A stretch of 64,000 nt of DNA, taken from NCBI GenBank assembly GCA_964420125.1, contig CAYQQQ010000010.1, positions 1 to 64,000 on the forward strand, written 5' to 3'. The notes under the pieces are model-generated. The model ran no database searches and was not told the DNA's origin. It saw nothing but the letters and a program-made list of their open reading frames with translations. Made by a program: the position numbers and the translations under genes. This document shows positions 23,970 through 31,741 of this stretch, piece by piece. Each line of letters starts with the position of its first letter. The stretch's first letter is position 1. This stretch comes from CAYQQQ01 sp964420125. GTDB taxonomy: Bacteria; Actinomycetota; Acidimicrobiia; Acidimicrobiales; Microtrichaceae.

Positions 23970-25379
23970 GTGACCGATCAGCACTTCGACCTCGTCGTCA
24001 TCGGGGGCGGGCCCGCCGGCTACGGTGCGGCGCTCTACGGGGCGTCCGCCGGACTCAACGTCGCCCTCGTGGAGCGCGACAAGATCGGCGGCACCTGCCT
24101 GCACCGGGGGTGCATCCCCGCCAAGGAGCTGCTCGAGACCGCGTCGATCGTGCGCACGGTGAAGAAGGCCGGCGACTTCGGTGTCGTGATCGAGCCCAAG
24201 ACCGTGGACTGGAACGTCACGCTGGCCCGGAAGCAGGCGGTGATCGACAAGCTGGCGGGCGGAGTCACCGGCCTGTTGAAGAACCGCAAGGTCACCCTGT
24301 TCGCCGGCACCGCCACCCTGGGCCCCTCGAGGACCGTCGAGGTGGCGGGCGGCCAGGACGGCCTGGAGCGCGCCTCCCTCTCCGCCGATGCGGTGTTCCT
24401 GGCCAGCGGCTCCGTGCCACGGACCATCCCGGGCTTCCAGCCCGATGGCCGTGTCGTGGTCACCTCCGACGGGTTCTTCCACATCCCCCAGGTGCCCCAG
24501 CGGGCGGTGGTGATCGGCGGCGGTGCCATCGGCTGCGAGTTCGCCTCGATGCTGTCCGACCTGGGCTCCCAGGTGACGATCCTGGAGGCCCTGCCGAAGA
24601 TCCTGCCCGGCTGCGACGACGACATCGCCCGGGTGGTCGCCCAGTCGTTCTCCAAGCGGGGCATCGAGGTGCGCACCGGGGTGGCGGTCACCGGCCACAC
24701 CCCCAACGCCTACGGCACCACCGTGGGCTTCGGCGACGGCGAGTCGCTCGACACCAACCTCGTGGTGGTGTCGGTGGGCCGCGCCCCCTACACCGAGGGG
24801 CTCCTGGCGCCCGGCACCGGGGTGGCCATCTCGCCTCGTGGTCACATCGAGGTCGATCCCACCTACCGGACCGGGGAGCCGTCGGTGTGGGCCATCGGCG
24901 ATGCCATCGACACGCCCCAGCTCGCGCACGTGGGCTTCGCCGAGGCGATCGTGGCGGTGAAGGACCTGCTGGGGGAGGACCCCGCTCCGGTCGACAACGA
25001 CCGTGTGCCCTGGGCCATCTACTGCCACCCCGAGGTGGCCTTCGCCGGCCTCACCGAAGCAGCGGCCCGGGCGGCGGGCATCGAGGTGGTGGTGTCCAAG
25101 CACCGCTTCGGCAGCAACAGCCGGGCGATGATCATCGGCGACACCGACGGGATGGTGAAGATCGTCGCCGAGCGGCGCCCTGACGGCACCGCCGGAACCC
25201 TGCTGGGGGTGCACATGGTCGGCCCCTGGGTGACCGAGCAGCTCTCGGGCGGCTACCTGGCGGTGAACTGGCAGGCCACCGTCGACGAGGTCGCCGGATT
25301 GATCCAACCCCATCCCACCCTCACCGAGCTCTTCGGAGAGTCGGTGCTGTCGCTCACCGGCAGATCCCTGCACGGCTGA
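23970..25379 (+). CDS. lpdA: dihydrolipoamide dehydrogenase (E3)
   Basis: A 469-residue flavoprotein that reoxidises the dihydrolipoyl arm of E2 with NAD+. The FAD motif is VVIGGGPAGYGAA. The redox disulfide is C43-x4-C48 in GGTCLHRGCIP, the NAD motif VVIGGGAIGCEFAS, and the catalytic dyad H448/E453 is in QPHPTLTE. All are intact. GTG 23970 has TAGGCT 6 bases before it. The E2 gene follows after 80 bp and the lipoate-synthesis fusion after that, so the three form a functional cluster. Confidence 0.95.
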   Translation: MTDQHFDLVVIGGGPAGYGAALYGASAGLNVALVERDKIGGTCLHRGCIPAKELLETASIVRTVKKAGDFGVVIEPKTVDWNVTLARKQAVIDKLAGGVTGLLKNRKVTLFAGTATLGPSRTVEVAGGQDGLERASLSADAVFLASGSVPRTIPGFQPDGRVVVTSDGFFHIPQVPQRAVVIGGGAIGCEFASMLSDLGSQVTILEALPKILPGCDDDIARVVAQSFSKRGIEVRTGVAVTGHTPNAYGTTVGFGDGESLDTNLVVVSVGRAPYTEGLLAPGTGVAISPRGHIEVDPTYRTGEPSVWAIGDAIDTPQLAHVGFAEAIVAVKDLLGEDPAPVDNDRVPWAIYCHPEVAFAGLTEAAARAAGIEVVVSKHRFGSNSRAMIIGDTDGMVKIVAERRPDGTAGTLLGVHMVGPWVTEQLSGGYLAVNWQATVDEVAGLIQPHPTLTELFGESVLSLTGRSLHG

Positions 25380-25459
25380 GCAGGAGCACGATCCGATGAG
25401 CTCCCGAAACCCCACCGATCGCCACGGGGCCGGCTGCTGAGGCCCCCGGAGGAACCAAC

Positions 25460-27187
25460 ATGGCCGACATCGTCATGCCGCAGCTCGGTGAGTCCGTCAC
25501 CGAGGGCACCATCACCCGCTGGTTCAAGGGCGTGGGCGACAGCGTCACCGAGGACGAGCCGCTCTTCGAGGTGTCCACCGACAAGGTGGACACAGAGGTC
25601 CCGGCGCCGGCGTCGGGGGTGCTCACCGAGATCCGGGTGAACGAGGGCGACACCGTGGGGGTGGGCGCCGTGCTGGCCGTTCTCGGCGACGCCGGTCCCG
25701 CACCGTCGGTGGGCGCGGCTCCCGAGCCCGCCGTCGCCGCACCGGCAGCTCCTGAGCCGGCCGCGCCTGAGCCGGCCGCCGCCCCCGCACCGGCCGCGCC
25801 ACCTGCCGAGTCACCGCCGGTGGCCCCGGCACCTGCCGCTCCCCAGCTCTCGGCGTTCACCACCGAGGCCGGCACCGTTCCCCCTCCGGCGGTCCCGGCC
25901 CCGGCTGCGGAGCCCGCAGCCCCACCCGTCCCGCCTTCGGCTCCACCGGCGCCAGTCGAACCGCCTCCTGCCACCGCTGCGAGTGGGGCCGGGCCGTCGG
26001 AGGCGACGGCGGGGCGGCTGCTGTCCCCGCTGGTCCGCAAGCTCGTCGACGAGCACGGACTCGACCCGTCCACGATCGCCGGCACCGGTGTGGGTGGGCG
26101 GATCACCCGGGAGGACGTGCTCGACGCCATCGACGCCCGCGCCGAGGCGGCCCGGGCGCCCCAGGCCCCAGCCGTCGCACCGGCCCCCGACCTGGCGGCG
26201 CCCGCTGCACCTCCGCAGGCCGCGCCCGCCCCGGTTCCCGGTGCCCCGCCAGAGGCCCCGACCCCCGGCGGCCCAGCTGCTCCCGCGCCGGCCGCTCCGG
26301 CGCCTCATGCCGCTGCGCCGCCTGCCGCTGCGCCGCCTGCCACTGCACCGCCTGCCACTGCACCGCCTGCCACTGCACCGGCCAGCCCGACCCCGGCCGC
26401 GCCGGCGCCGGTCGTCACGAGCGCTGCACCGTCGCGGCCCGCGCCTCCTGCGGTCACCCCGATGCGGCCCGGCGTCGGCGACACCGTCGAGCAGCTCAAC
26501 CGGATCCGCAAGCTGACCGGTGACCTGATGGTGCAGTCCAAGGCGGCGTCGCCGCACGTCGTCACCGCCGTCGAGGTCGACTACTCGGCGGTGGAGTCGG
26601 CACGGCTGCCCCGTCGGGAGCAGTTCCGCGCCGAGAACGGCTTCTCGCTCACCTACCTGCCCTTCATCGCCCGAGCGGTGGTGGACGCGCTGGCCGAGTT
26701 CCCCCACATGAACGCCTCGATGGGCGACGGCGAGGTCATCCTGCACAACGAGGTGCAGCTGTCGATCGCCGTGGACCTCGACTACCACGGGCTCCTCGCC
26801 CCGGTGGTGCGCGACGCCCACGACAAGCGGCTCAAGGCCATCGCCGAGGACATCCACGACCTCGCCACCCGGGCACGCAACAAGCAGCTCGGCCCCGACG
26901 AGCTGACCGGGGGCACGTTCACCCTGTCCAACTCGGGTGCCTATGGGTCGTTCATGGTGGCGCCCATCATCAACCAGCCGCAGGTGGCCATCATGTCCAC
27001 CGACGGGGTGAGCCGGAAGCCGGTGGTGGCCACCGACGCGTTCGGCAACGAGGCGATCGCCGTGCACCCGGTGGGGATGCTCACGCTGGTGTGGGACCAC
27101 CGGGCCTTCGACGGCGCCTACGCCGCGGCGTTCATGTCCCGTGTGCGTGAGATCATCGAGACACGAGACTGGAACGCCGAGCTCTGA
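25460..27187 (+). CDS. sucB: dihydrolipoyllysine acyltransferase (E2) of a 2-oxoacid dehydrogenase
   Basis: A 575-residue E2. One lipoyl domain has its lysine at K42 (STDKVDTE). A long Ala/Pro linker leads to the E3-binding domain (about 187-225, LLSPLVRKLVDEHG ... GRITREDVL). A second Ala/Pro linker contains 15-bp DNA repeats encoding PPATA. The catalytic core ends with H547-x3-D551-G (DHRAFDG). In Actinobacteria this type can serve both pyruvate and 2-oxoglutarate dehydrogenase. With AceE in the same window, a role in the pyruvate complex is likely. A strong GGAGG site precedes ATG 25460. Confidence 0.92.
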   Translation: MADIVMPQLGESVTEGTITRWFKGVGDSVTEDEPLFEVSTDKVDTEVPAPASGVLTEIRVNEGDTVGVGAVLAVLGDAGPAPSVGAAPEPAVAAPAAPEPAAPEPAAAPAPAAPPAESPPVAPAPAAPQLSAFTTEAGTVPPPAVPAPAAEPAAPPVPPSAPPAPVEPPPATAASGAGPSEATAGRLLSPLVRKLVDEHGLDPSTIAGTGVGGRITREDVLDAIDARAEAARAPQAPAVAPAPDLAAPAAPPQAAPAPVPGAPPEAPTPGGPAAPAPAAPAPHAAAPPAAAPPATAPPATAPPATAPASPTPAAPAPVVTSAAPSRPAPPAVTPMRPGVGDTVEQLNRIRKLTGDLMVQSKAASPHVVTAVEVDYSAVESARLPRREQFRAENGFSLTYLPFIARAVVDALAEFPHMNASMGDGEVILHNEVQLSIAVDLDYHGLLAPVVRDAHDKRLKAIAEDIHDLATRARNKQLGPDELTGGTFTLSNSGAYGSFMVAPIINQPQVAIMSTDGVSRKPVVATDAFGNEAIAVHPVGMLTLVWDHRAFDGAYAAAFMSRVREIIETRDWNAEL

Positions 27188-27224
27188 TCCCGGGTCCCCC
27201 GGTGGCATCGGTGGGAGCGCCGCG

Positions 27225-29141
27225 TTGAGCGGGCCGCACACGGAGGCGGGGCCACGTCGCTCCGATCCGGTCCGGGGCACCGGCGCGCCGCTGCAGGTGC
27301 GCTGGCTGGGCACCGTGGACTACCGGGAGGCCTGGGCGCTGCAACAGGGGTTCCACCGACCCGCCCTGACGGCGGCCGTCGCCGGCGCGCCGGCCGACGA
27401 CCGCCTGCTGCTGCTGGAGCACCCGCACGTGTACACCCTCGGGCGCAACGCCGACCGCTCCCACGTGCTCGTGGACCCCGCCGAGGTGGGAGCGGAGCTG
27501 GTGGAGGTGGACCGGGGCGGCGACGTCACCTACCACGGCCCGGGCCAGCTGGTGGCCTACCCGCTGGTCACGCTCCCCGATGCCCAGGGCCGGACGGCGG
27601 CCCAGGGCGGCCTGCCCGACGCCCGGGGTTGGGTGGCGCGCCTGGAGCAGGTGCTCGTCGACGCCCTGGAGGAGCTCGGCCTCTCCGGCGCCGGTCGCCA
27701 CCCGGGGTACCCGGGAGTCTGGGTCGGTCCCGGCACGACGGCAGCCCGCAAGGTCGCGGCGATCGGGGTGCGGGTGGAGCGGGGCCGGACCCTCCACGGC
27801 GTGGCGCTGAACGTGGCGCCGTCGCTGGAGATGTTCGACCACATCGTGCCCTGCGGGATCACCGACCACGGCGTGACATCCCTCGCCGCCGAGGGGGTGG
27901 ACGTGCCGATGCGCCGGGCGGTCGAGGTGTTCGTGGAGCAGTTCGTGGCCCAGTGGGGCCCAGGCCTCGTGGACCGGGCCGACGTGGTGTGGCGTGGCTC
28001 CCCGGGCAGTGGCGCCGACGCCGCTGCCGTCGCTGACGCCGCTGACGCCGGTGCCGACGGTGGCGCTGCCGTCGCCGGTGGCGATGCCGACGCCGGTGGC
28101 GATGCCGACGCGGACCTGGCGCCCTTCAGCCGGGGCGAGGGTCCGGGCGAGCGCACCGACGGCTCCAACGCGGTGCGGGGCAGTCGCCGGCCTCCTGCCC
28201 CCTCGGCGGGGGTGTCGGTGCGCCTGCGGGGCCGTCTCGACGAAGCCGGGGTGCGCGGCGGCGTCGACATCACCGAGCGCAAGCCGGAGTGGATGCGGGC
28301 CCCGGTGCGCCACGACCCTTCCGTGCTGGCCACCCGCCGCACGGTGGACTCGTTGGGGCTGGTGACCGTCTGTCAGGAGGCTGGGTGCCCCAACCTGAGC
28401 GAGTGCTGGTCGGAGGGCACGGCCACGTTCATGGTGAACGGCGAGCGCTGCACCCGGGCCTGCGGGTTCTGCCTGGTCGACACCCGCCGGCCCCATCCAC
28501 CGGACCCCGGTGAGCCCGAGCGGGTGGCCGAGGCGGTGGCGCAGCTGGGGTTGGCGTTCGCCGTGGTGACCACCGTGGCCCGCGACGACCTGCCCGACGA
28601 GGGGGCCGCACAGGTGGCGGCCACCGTGCGGGCCATCCGCCGGCGCTGCCCCGACACCGGGGTGGAGGTGCTGATCTCGGACTGCCGGGGACGCGCCGAT
28701 GCCCTGGAGCTCATCCTGGCCGAGCGACCCGACGTGGTGAACCACAACGTGGAGACGGTCCCCCGGCTGCAGCGGGCGGTGCGGCCGTCGGCCGGCTACG
28801 CCCGTTCGCTGGCGGTGCTGTCCCGGGCGGCCGCCGCCGGGCTGACCACCAAGTCGGGCCTGGTGGTGGGGATGGGGGAGGCCGCCGAGGAGATCCGCTC
28901 CACGTTGGTCGACCTGGCGGCGGTGGGCGCGTCGATCGTGACCATCGGCCAGTACCTGCGCCCCACCACCCACCACCTGCCGGTGGCGCGCTGGTGGAGC
29001 CCGGAGGACTTCGAGCACTTCGCGGCGGTGGGACGGTCCCTCGGCATCGCGCACGTCGAGTCGTCGCCTTTCACCCGCTCCAGCTACCACGCCCGGTCCT
29101 CCGCGGAATCGGCTGCCGGGTCGGTAGGGTCGACGCGGTGA
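27225..29141 (+). CDS. lipB-lipA: fused octanoyltransferase-lipoyl synthase (LipB-LipA)
   Basis: One uninterrupted frame of 638 codons encodes both steps of lipoate assembly. Residues about 24-245 are LipB: RGGDVTYHGPGQLVAYP, catalytic Lys176 (ARKVAAIGVR) and Cys210 (VPCGITDHG). A roughly 90-residue Ala/Asp/Gly-rich linker follows. Residues about 335-625 are LipA: the auxiliary-cluster motif C383-x4-C-x5-C (CQEAGCPNLSEC), the radical-SAM motif C409-x3-C-x2-C (CTRACGFC), and the C-terminal RSSY. TTG 27225 has GGGAG 8-9 bases upstream. GTG 28212 could give a separate LipA. It would modify K42 of the upstream E2. Confidence 0.9.
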   Translation: MSGPHTEAGPRRSDPVRGTGAPLQVRWLGTVDYREAWALQQGFHRPALTAAVAGAPADDRLLLLEHPHVYTLGRNADRSHVLVDPAEVGAELVEVDRGGDVTYHGPGQLVAYPLVTLPDAQGRTAAQGGLPDARGWVARLEQVLVDALEELGLSGAGRHPGYPGVWVGPGTTAARKVAAIGVRVERGRTLHGVALNVAPSLEMFDHIVPCGITDHGVTSLAAEGVDVPMRRAVEVFVEQFVAQWGPGLVDRADVVWRGSPGSGADAAAVADAADAGADGGAAVAGGDADAGGDADADLAPFSRGEGPGERTDGSNAVRGSRRPPAPSAGVSVRLRGRLDEAGVRGGVDITERKPEWMRAPVRHDPSVLATRRTVDSLGLVTVCQEAGCPNLSECWSEGTATFMVNGERCTRACGFCLVDTRRPHPPDPGEPERVAEAVAQLGLAFAVVTTVARDDLPDEGAAQVAATVRAIRRRCPDTGVEVLISDCRGRADALELILAERPDVVNHNVETVPRLQRAVRPSAGYARSLAVLSRAAAAGLTTKSGLVVGMGEAAEEIRSTLVDLAAVGASIVTIGQYLRPTTHHLPVARWWSPEDFEHFAAVGRSLGIAHVESSPFTRSSYHARSSAESAAGSVGSTR

Positions 29142-29170
29142 CCGACCGCGTCGCCGAGGAGGACCGCTGA
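29138..29170 (+). CDS. possible leaderless 10-codon upstream ORF
   Basis: GTG 29138 overlaps the LipA stop in GTGA and reads MTDRVAEEDR before TGA 29168-29170, three bases ahead of ATG 29174. TAGGGT (29125-29130) is 7 bases upstream, the same spacing as for full-length genes here. Its GAGGAGG codons double as the ribosome-binding site of the next gene. It may be a leader peptide that couples translation, or chance. Confidence 0.35.
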   Translation: MTDRVAEEDR

Positions 29171-29173
29171 GCG

Positions 29174-29941
29174 ATGGGGATCACCGCCCGCAACCCCGAG
29201 GAGCAGACCCGCCAGCAGGGCGCCGGCGAGCTGGTGGGCGAGCCGCCGGCCCACGCCACGGGCACGGTCCACCTGGAGTCGGTGGGCGACGACGGCGAGG
29301 TGGTGCGCCACCGCCAGCGCTTCGAGCAGGGTCGGCTGGTGGCCTGGGAGCTGGTCGACGAGCCGGCCCCGTGGGCGCTGGTGCGTCCCGGCCCGCCGGA
29401 GCGACCGTGCCCGCACGGCCGGGCGACCCCGGAGGAGGCCGCGGCGGTGTCGGTTCGGCTGGGTGAGCAGCTGGGCGCGTTGCCGCCGCTGGACGACCTG
29501 GCCAGTCCGGGTTGGGACGCGCTGCCGCACGTCCCCGATGCCACCGCCCGGCTCCGCTACGAGCTCACCGGTTCCCCGGTGGGGCGGATCCTGGTCGACA
29601 TCCGCTACCAGGACGGCAAGCGCCCGATGGCGGTGGTGGTGGGGGAGTGGCCGGAGCAGACCACACCCGGCGAGCCCGCCCACGACGCTCCCGAGATGCG
29701 GGTCACCATGACCTTCCGCAACTACCTGCGGATGCGGGCGGGTGAGGTGGGTGCGCTGGAGGCCATCGCCGATGGGGGCGACGTGGGCGACACCCGCTGG
29801 ACGATGCTGCTGCTGCTGCACGGGCTGCTCCAGGAGGATGCCTACGTGGCGGCCTACCGGTCCCTGCCGGTGCTGCCCTCCGAGCTGGGCTGGTGGGGCG
29901 AGGCGGCGCCGTTCGTCCCCTCCGACGCCCGGCCGTCCTGA
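29174..29941 (+). CDS. hypothetical protein, 255 aa
   Basis: I do not recognise this protein. It is soluble and acidic, without signal or membrane segments. The N-terminal 30 residues are polar. A central beta-rich region ends in PMAVVVGEWPEQTTPG, and a C-terminal part (MRVTMTFRNYLRMRAGEVGALEA, then DTRWTMLLLLHGLLQ) vaguely recalls SCP2-like lipid-binding folds. That resemblance is weak. It follows lipB-lipA by 32 bp and GAGGAGG precedes ATG 29174, so it belongs to the lipoate transcript or has its own promoter at 29125. Confidence 0.7.
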   Translation: MGITARNPEEQTRQQGAGELVGEPPAHATGTVHLESVGDDGEVVRHRQRFEQGRLVAWELVDEPAPWALVRPGPPERPCPHGRATPEEAAAVSVRLGEQLGALPPLDDLASPGWDALPHVPDATARLRYELTGSPVGRILVDIRYQDGKRPMAVVVGEWPEQTTPGEPAHDAPEMRVTMTFRNYLRMRAGEVGALEAIADGGDVGDTRWTMLLLLHGLLQEDAYVAAYRSLPVLPSELGWWGEAAPFVPSDARPS

Positions 29942-30055
29942 GCTGCCGCCACCGTTCTCCCGATCCACCCTGCTCCCCCTGCCTCCCGCGCCGCACGCCA
30001 GTACCGCGCCGCTCGCCGGTACCGCGAACTCGGGACCGCTCCGCCTTCGGATCAC

Positions 30056-30117
30056 CTCTGAAGGCGCAGAGCACCCGATGTGTCGCGCTCTGCCTTCAGA
30101 GTCCATCTGAAGGCGCA
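30056..30117. repeat. hairpin and direct repeat in the 29942-30394 gap
   Basis: CTCTGAAGGCGCAGAGC (30056-30072) pairs with GCTCTGCCTTCAGAG (30087-30101) except for a 2-base bulge. TCTGAAGGCGCA occurs again in direct orientation at 30106-30117. It could terminate the lipoate transcript. The gap contains no convincing gene. Confidence 0.55.
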
Positions 30118-30180
30118 CCGCGCGCTCCGTATCGAGCAGCGGCAGCGTGGAGCGGGAGGGGCGACGGGGCGTCCCGCTCC

Positions 30181-30287
30181 CAATCCCGCCCCGAATCCCG
30201 CCCCGATCTCGCCCCAATCTCGCCCCGATCCCAACCCCGATCCCAACCCCGATCCCAACCCCGATCCCAACCCCGATCCCGCCCCCC
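30181..30287 (+). repeat. 12-bp tandem repeat array
   Basis: Four exact copies of CCCAACCCCGAT (30230-30277) are preceded by about four degenerate units (CCCGCCCCGAAT-like) and followed by a partial one. The array ends about 37 bases before the operator of the acyl-CoA dehydrogenase. It is purine/pyrimidine strand-biased, with C on the plus strand. Confidence 0.85.
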
Positions 30288-30323
30288 GGTTCCGCCTGGT
30301 GCCTGGTTGGCCTGCCCCGCTAA

Positions 30324-30341
30324 CTTGACCGAACGGTCAAG
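30324..30341. promoter_or_regulatory. TetR-like operator, copy 2
   Basis: CTTGACCG-AA-CGGTCAAG is an 18-base perfect palindrome with a 2-base spacer. Its core is identical to the site at 18537-18552. It lies about 54 bases before the ATG of the acyl-CoA dehydrogenase. Shared arms and spacer imply one repressor, not encoded in this window. Confidence 0.7.
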
Positions 30342-30394
30342 AGTCGGCGGACGCGGCACCCTTGGGCGGTGCTGCACGGACGAAGGGGCTTCCC

Positions 30395-31630
30395 ATGATC
30401 AAGTGGACCGACGAGCAGGAGATGATCCGCACCGCTCTGCGGGACTTCATCGACAAGGAGATCCGTCCCCAGCGCGAGGAGCTCGAGTTCGGCGACACCC
30501 CGCCGTACGACGTGCTGCGCAAGCTGTTCGCCACCTTCGGCATGACCGAGATGGCCAAGGCCACCTTCAAGAGCCGCATCGAGCGGGAGAAGGCGATCGA
30601 GGCCGGCGAGGAGGTGCCCGAGCGGGAGGGCGGCGGCACCGACTCGATGGCGGCCGCCTTCTCGATGATCCCCATCATCGAGCTGTGCCGGGTGTGCCCG
30701 GGCATGGTGACCGCCATGGGCGTGTCGATGGGCCTGACCGCCTCGGCGATCATGGGCAAGGGCACGATCGCCCAGAAGGAGCGCTGGGCGCTCGACCTGC
30801 TCACCTTCGACAAGATCGGGGCGTGGGCCATCACCGAGCCCGACTCCGGCTCCGACGCCTTCGGCTCGATGACGGCCTCCGCTCGCCGTGACGGCGACGA
30901 GTACGTGCTCAACGGGTCGAAGACGTTCATCACCAACGGGCCGTACGCCGACACGATCGTGTTCATCTGCAAGCTCGACGAGGGCAACCCGCCCGAGGAG
31001 CGCACCGTGCTGCAGTTCGTGTTGGACACCGGGATGGAGGGCCTCGAGCAGACCAAGCCGTTCCGCAAGATGGGCATGCACTCCAGCCCGACGGGGATGC
31101 TCTACCTCACCGACGTGCGGGTGGGGAGGGACCGGCTGCTGGGCGAGTCGGAGGAGGCGTTCAAGGGCCGCGGCGGCCGGGAGGCGTCCAAGGCGACGTT
31201 CTCCATGGAGCGCACCGGCGTGGCCGCAATGGCCCTGGGGATCGTGGACCGCTGCCTGGAGCTGTGCGTGGCCTACGCCAAGGAGCGGGTGCAGTTCGGC
31301 CAGCCGATCGGGCAGTTCCAGCTCATCCAGGAAAAGCTGGCCACCATGCAGGTGGCGAGGATGAACCTGCAGAACCTGGTGTTCCGCACGATCGAGATGG
31401 CCACCGCCGGGGAGGCCATGAGCTTCGAGGAGGCCTCCGCCGCCAAGCTGTACTCGGCGCGCATCGCCACCGAGGTGGCGCTGGAGGCGGTGCAGCTCCA
31501 CGGCGGCAACGGCTACATGGCGGAGTTCGAGGTGGAGCAGCTGGCGCGCGACGCCAAGGTGCTGCAGATCTACGGCGGCACCGACGAGATCCAGATCTCC
31601 CAGATCGCCCGCAGCCTGCTGGCCGACTGA
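30395..31630 (+). CDS. acyl-CoA dehydrogenase
   Basis: A 411-residue FAD enzyme introducing the 2,3 double bond in acyl-CoA. The FAD/substrate segment AWAITEPDSGSDAFGSM and the strand motif NGSKTFITNG are standard. The C-terminal block HGGNGYMAEFEVEQLARDAK and IYGGTDEIQ carries the catalytic base E398. A roughly 25-residue insertion near residues 65-85 (REKAIEAGEEVPEREGGGT) is unusual. ATG 30395 (MIKWTDEQEMIRTAL) has AAGGGG upstream; the in-frame codon at 30362 lacks a site. It is regulated, by inference, by the palindrome at 30324, which also precedes the SDR at 18565. Confidence 0.93.
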   Translation: MIKWTDEQEMIRTALRDFIDKEIRPQREELEFGDTPPYDVLRKLFATFGMTEMAKATFKSRIEREKAIEAGEEVPEREGGGTDSMAAAFSMIPIIELCRVCPGMVTAMGVSMGLTASAIMGKGTIAQKERWALDLLTFDKIGAWAITEPDSGSDAFGSMTASARRDGDEYVLNGSKTFITNGPYADTIVFICKLDEGNPPEERTVLQFVLDTGMEGLEQTKPFRKMGMHSSPTGMLYLTDVRVGRDRLLGESEEAFKGRGGREASKATFSMERTGVAAMALGIVDRCLELCVAYAKERVQFGQPIGQFQLIQEKLATMQVARMNLQNLVFRTIEMATAGEAMSFEEASAAKLYSARIATEVALEAVQLHGGNGYMAEFEVEQLARDAKVLQIYGGTDEIQISQIARSLLAD

Positions 31631-31741
31631 CGAGTCACCCCTCGAGGACGCACCGACGTCGCTGGCTCCGATCCGCCCAGAGCAGGCCGGCCGGTGGGCC
31701 GACGAGCGGCTTCGCCGCAGCTCGCCGCTACGGTGGCGCCC

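Noticed and set aside
30181..30287. Possible CRISPR-like array
   Set aside because: The units are contiguous 12-mers without unique spacers, and no cas gene is present.
30080..30328. Short frame encoding a Pro-Asn-Pro-Asp repeat protein
   Set aside because: It is only the translation of the 12-bp tandem array, with no promoter or ribosome-binding site, and it runs into the operator.
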